A stretch of 7,460 nt of DNA. Origin: Alphaproteobacteria bacterium (lineage in GTDB: Bacteria; Pseudomonadota; Alphaproteobacteria; Rhizobiales; Rhizobiaceae). The notes under the pieces were generated by a model, which saw only the letters and a list, made by a program, of their open reading frames with translations, was not told where the DNA came from and ran no database searches. The stretch lies in NCBI GenBank assembly GCA_017308345.1, contig JAFKFE010000228.1, positions 1 through 7,460 of the forward strand, in the 5' to 3' direction. Position numbers and translations under genes: made by a program. Below, piece after piece: positions 6,901-7,460 of the stretch (its first letter is position 1; each line of letters starts with the position of its first letter).

Positions 6901-7460
6901 GGCAACCTGCTCGGCGAAGAGCAGTCGGGCCACATCAAGGAGGTCGGCTTCGAGCTCTACCAGCAGATGCTGGAGGAGGCGGTGGCCGAGGTGAAGGACA
7001 CCGGCGAGGCGCAGGACGGCGGCTGGTCGCCGCAGATTGCGGTCGGCACCGCCGTGATGATCCCGGAGAGTTATGTGCCGGACCTGCAGCTCCGCATGGC
7101 GCTTTACCGCCGGCTGGGCGACCTCGAAACCACCGAGGAGATCGACGGCTTCGGCGCGGAACTGATCGACAGGTTCGGGCCGCTGCCGGAAGAGGTGACG
7201 CATCTGCTGAAGATCGTCTTCATCAAGGCGCTCTGCCGCAAGGCCAATGTCGAGAAGCTCGACGCTGGGCCGAAGGGCGTCGTCATCCATTTCCGCAAGC
7301 GCGAATTCCCAAATCCGGTGGGGCTGGTCAAGTTCATCGGCGAGCAAGGCTCGCTGGCCAAGATCAGGGCCGACCACAGCGTGGTGTTCATGCGCGACTG
7401 GCCGAATGCGGAGAAGCGGCTGGCGGGCTCGGCCGTTGTCATGACGCAGTTGGCGCGGCT
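3982..7460 (+). CDS. mfd: Transcription-repair coupling factor Mfd; extreme 3' end outside window
   Basis: Mfd recognises RNA polymerase stalled at DNA lesions, pushes it off by ATP-driven translocation, and recruits UvrA for excision repair. The frame is open for 1159 codons to the window edge; with family length near 1150-1170, probably only a few residues are missing. Parts in order: a UvrB-like N-terminal module (about 1-340) with WDCLPYDRVSP (76-86) and no working Walker A (around 10-17 there is no GKT), as usual for Mfd; a basic linker RRSKRKKK (478-485); the CarD/CdnL-like RNA polymerase-interacting domain (about 498-555); the translocase motor with Walker A GDVGFGKT (646-653), DEEQH (747-751), SATPIPRT, and motif VI QLRGRVGR (916-923); the TRG motif including DIRGAGNLLGEEQSG with its arginine at 971; and the C-terminal D7 domain (about 1010 on). 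The ATG at 3982 lies 13 bp after sdhE but has no clear Shine-Dalgarno site, so translational coupling is plausible. No frameshift or internal stop was seen. Confidence 0.97.
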   Translation, partial: MSLIPSIGLPKGHAGQFIVDGVADGYEAFALVRTAQEIAPDKPVLFVARDGQRLPAIIEALAFAAPGLPVLELPAWDCLPYDRVSPGADAAARRLDALSAMSALARKPHRAVILTTANALLQRIPPAELIDAQTFHAKPGNQIDMNVLIARLETSGFERVPTVRGLGEFAVRGGILDLFAPGWSEALRLDFFGDTLESIRVFDVATQRTTGQRKSMSLQAMSEVALTPETISRFRRSYIEAFGAPSRDDALYAAVSEGRRFAGMEHWLPFFYERLETVFDYLPDAPVVFDHLAHEALAERHALILDHYEARRKQADSALKDAVPYKPVAPDLLYLSPDNLKASLGPREDIDFTVFDAPDVGAKKVFHAGSRHGRSFAEERADPNINVFDVVVKHIADERAARRRVIVAGWTEGSLDRLGQILAEHHLGNLEPVATLAEVEKLEPGQAGLAVLPLESGFETDGMVIVAEQDILGDRLIRRSKRKKKASDFIAEASSLSSGDIVVHADHGIGRFIGLRTIEAVGAPHDCLEIHYAGDDRLFLPVENIELLSRYGSDSAEATLDKLGGGAWQARKARLKRRLLDMAGQLIRIAAERQMRAAPAMIPAEGLYGEFAARFPYEETDDQQTAIDSVMDDLGAGRPMDRLVCGDVGFGKTEVALRAAFIAAMEGFQVAVVVPTTLLSRQHFKTFSQRFSGLPIRIAQASRLVGSKELAETKKGIAEGTVDIVVGTHALLGSSISFKNLGLLIIDEEQHFGVKHKERLKELKNDVHVLTLSATPIPRTLQLALTGVRELSLIATPPVDRMAVRTFISPFDPLVIRETLLRERYRGGQSFYVVPRISDLSEVNDFLRESVPELKVAVAHGQMPPGELDDIMNAFYDGQYDVLLSTTIVESGLDIPTANTLIIHRADMFGLAQLYQLRGRVGRSKVRAYALFTLPANRKLTDTAERRLKVLQSLDTLGAGFQLASHDLDIRGAGNLLGEEQSGHIKEVGFELYQQMLEEAVAEVKDTGEAQDGGWSPQIAVGTAVMIPESYVPDLQLRMALYRRLGDLETTEEIDGFGAELIDRFGPLPEEVTHLLKIVFIKALCRKANVEKLDAGPKGVVIHFRKREFPNPVGLVKFIGEQGSLAKIRADHSVVFMRDWPNAEKRLAGSAVVMTQLAR

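Noticed and set aside
1..7460. Mobile elements, CRISPR arrays, tRNA/rRNA genes, phage or defence genes
   Set aside because: No transposase or integrase motifs, direct-repeat arrays, tRNA-like segments or target-site duplications were seen, and intact coding genes occupy nearly the whole window.

Overview
The window is a chromosomal housekeeping segment from a high-GC alphaproteobacterium. The best fit is a Rhizobiales member close to Mesorhizobium (family Phyllobacteriaceae). This rests on recognising the protein sequences (GlmS, RecG, SdhE, Mfd), on the strong G/C bias at third codon positions, and on a CTATAT-type -10 element typical of rhizobial sigma-70 promoters. No database search was possible, so the genus is an inference.

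Layout, left to right: the 3' end of glmS (bases 2-670, plus strand) encodes the isomerase half of glucosamine-6-phosphate synthase. A 105-bp gap follows, then a DUF502 two-helix membrane protein gene (776-1528, plus). recG (1480-3588, minus) converges on it, and their 3' ends overlap by 49 bp. A 92-bp divergent intergenic region (3589-3680) carries a good sigma-70-like promoter for the next gene, sdhE (3681-3968, plus; succinate dehydrogenase flavinylation factor). Only 13 bp later mfd begins (3982 to the window end, plus). It encodes the transcription-repair coupling factor and runs off the right edge just short of its expected C-terminus.

The genes serve different processes: cell-envelope precursor synthesis (GlmS), flavinylation of the TCA-cycle/respiratory enzyme SDH (SdhE), and genome maintenance. 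RecG remodels stalled forks and branched DNA, while Mfd removes stalled RNA polymerase and recruits excision repair. RecG and Mfd share a homologous translocase motor and are encoded divergently on either side of sdhE. sdhE and mfd look like one transcription unit.

No mobile element, CRISPR array, RNA gene, phage gene or defence system was found. Very long open frames antisense to mfd and recG (one spans about 3.5 kb) are explained by codon phase and by near-absence of TTA, CTA and TCA codons. I regard them as shadows. The window looks ordinary, and the findings below are of modest interest.
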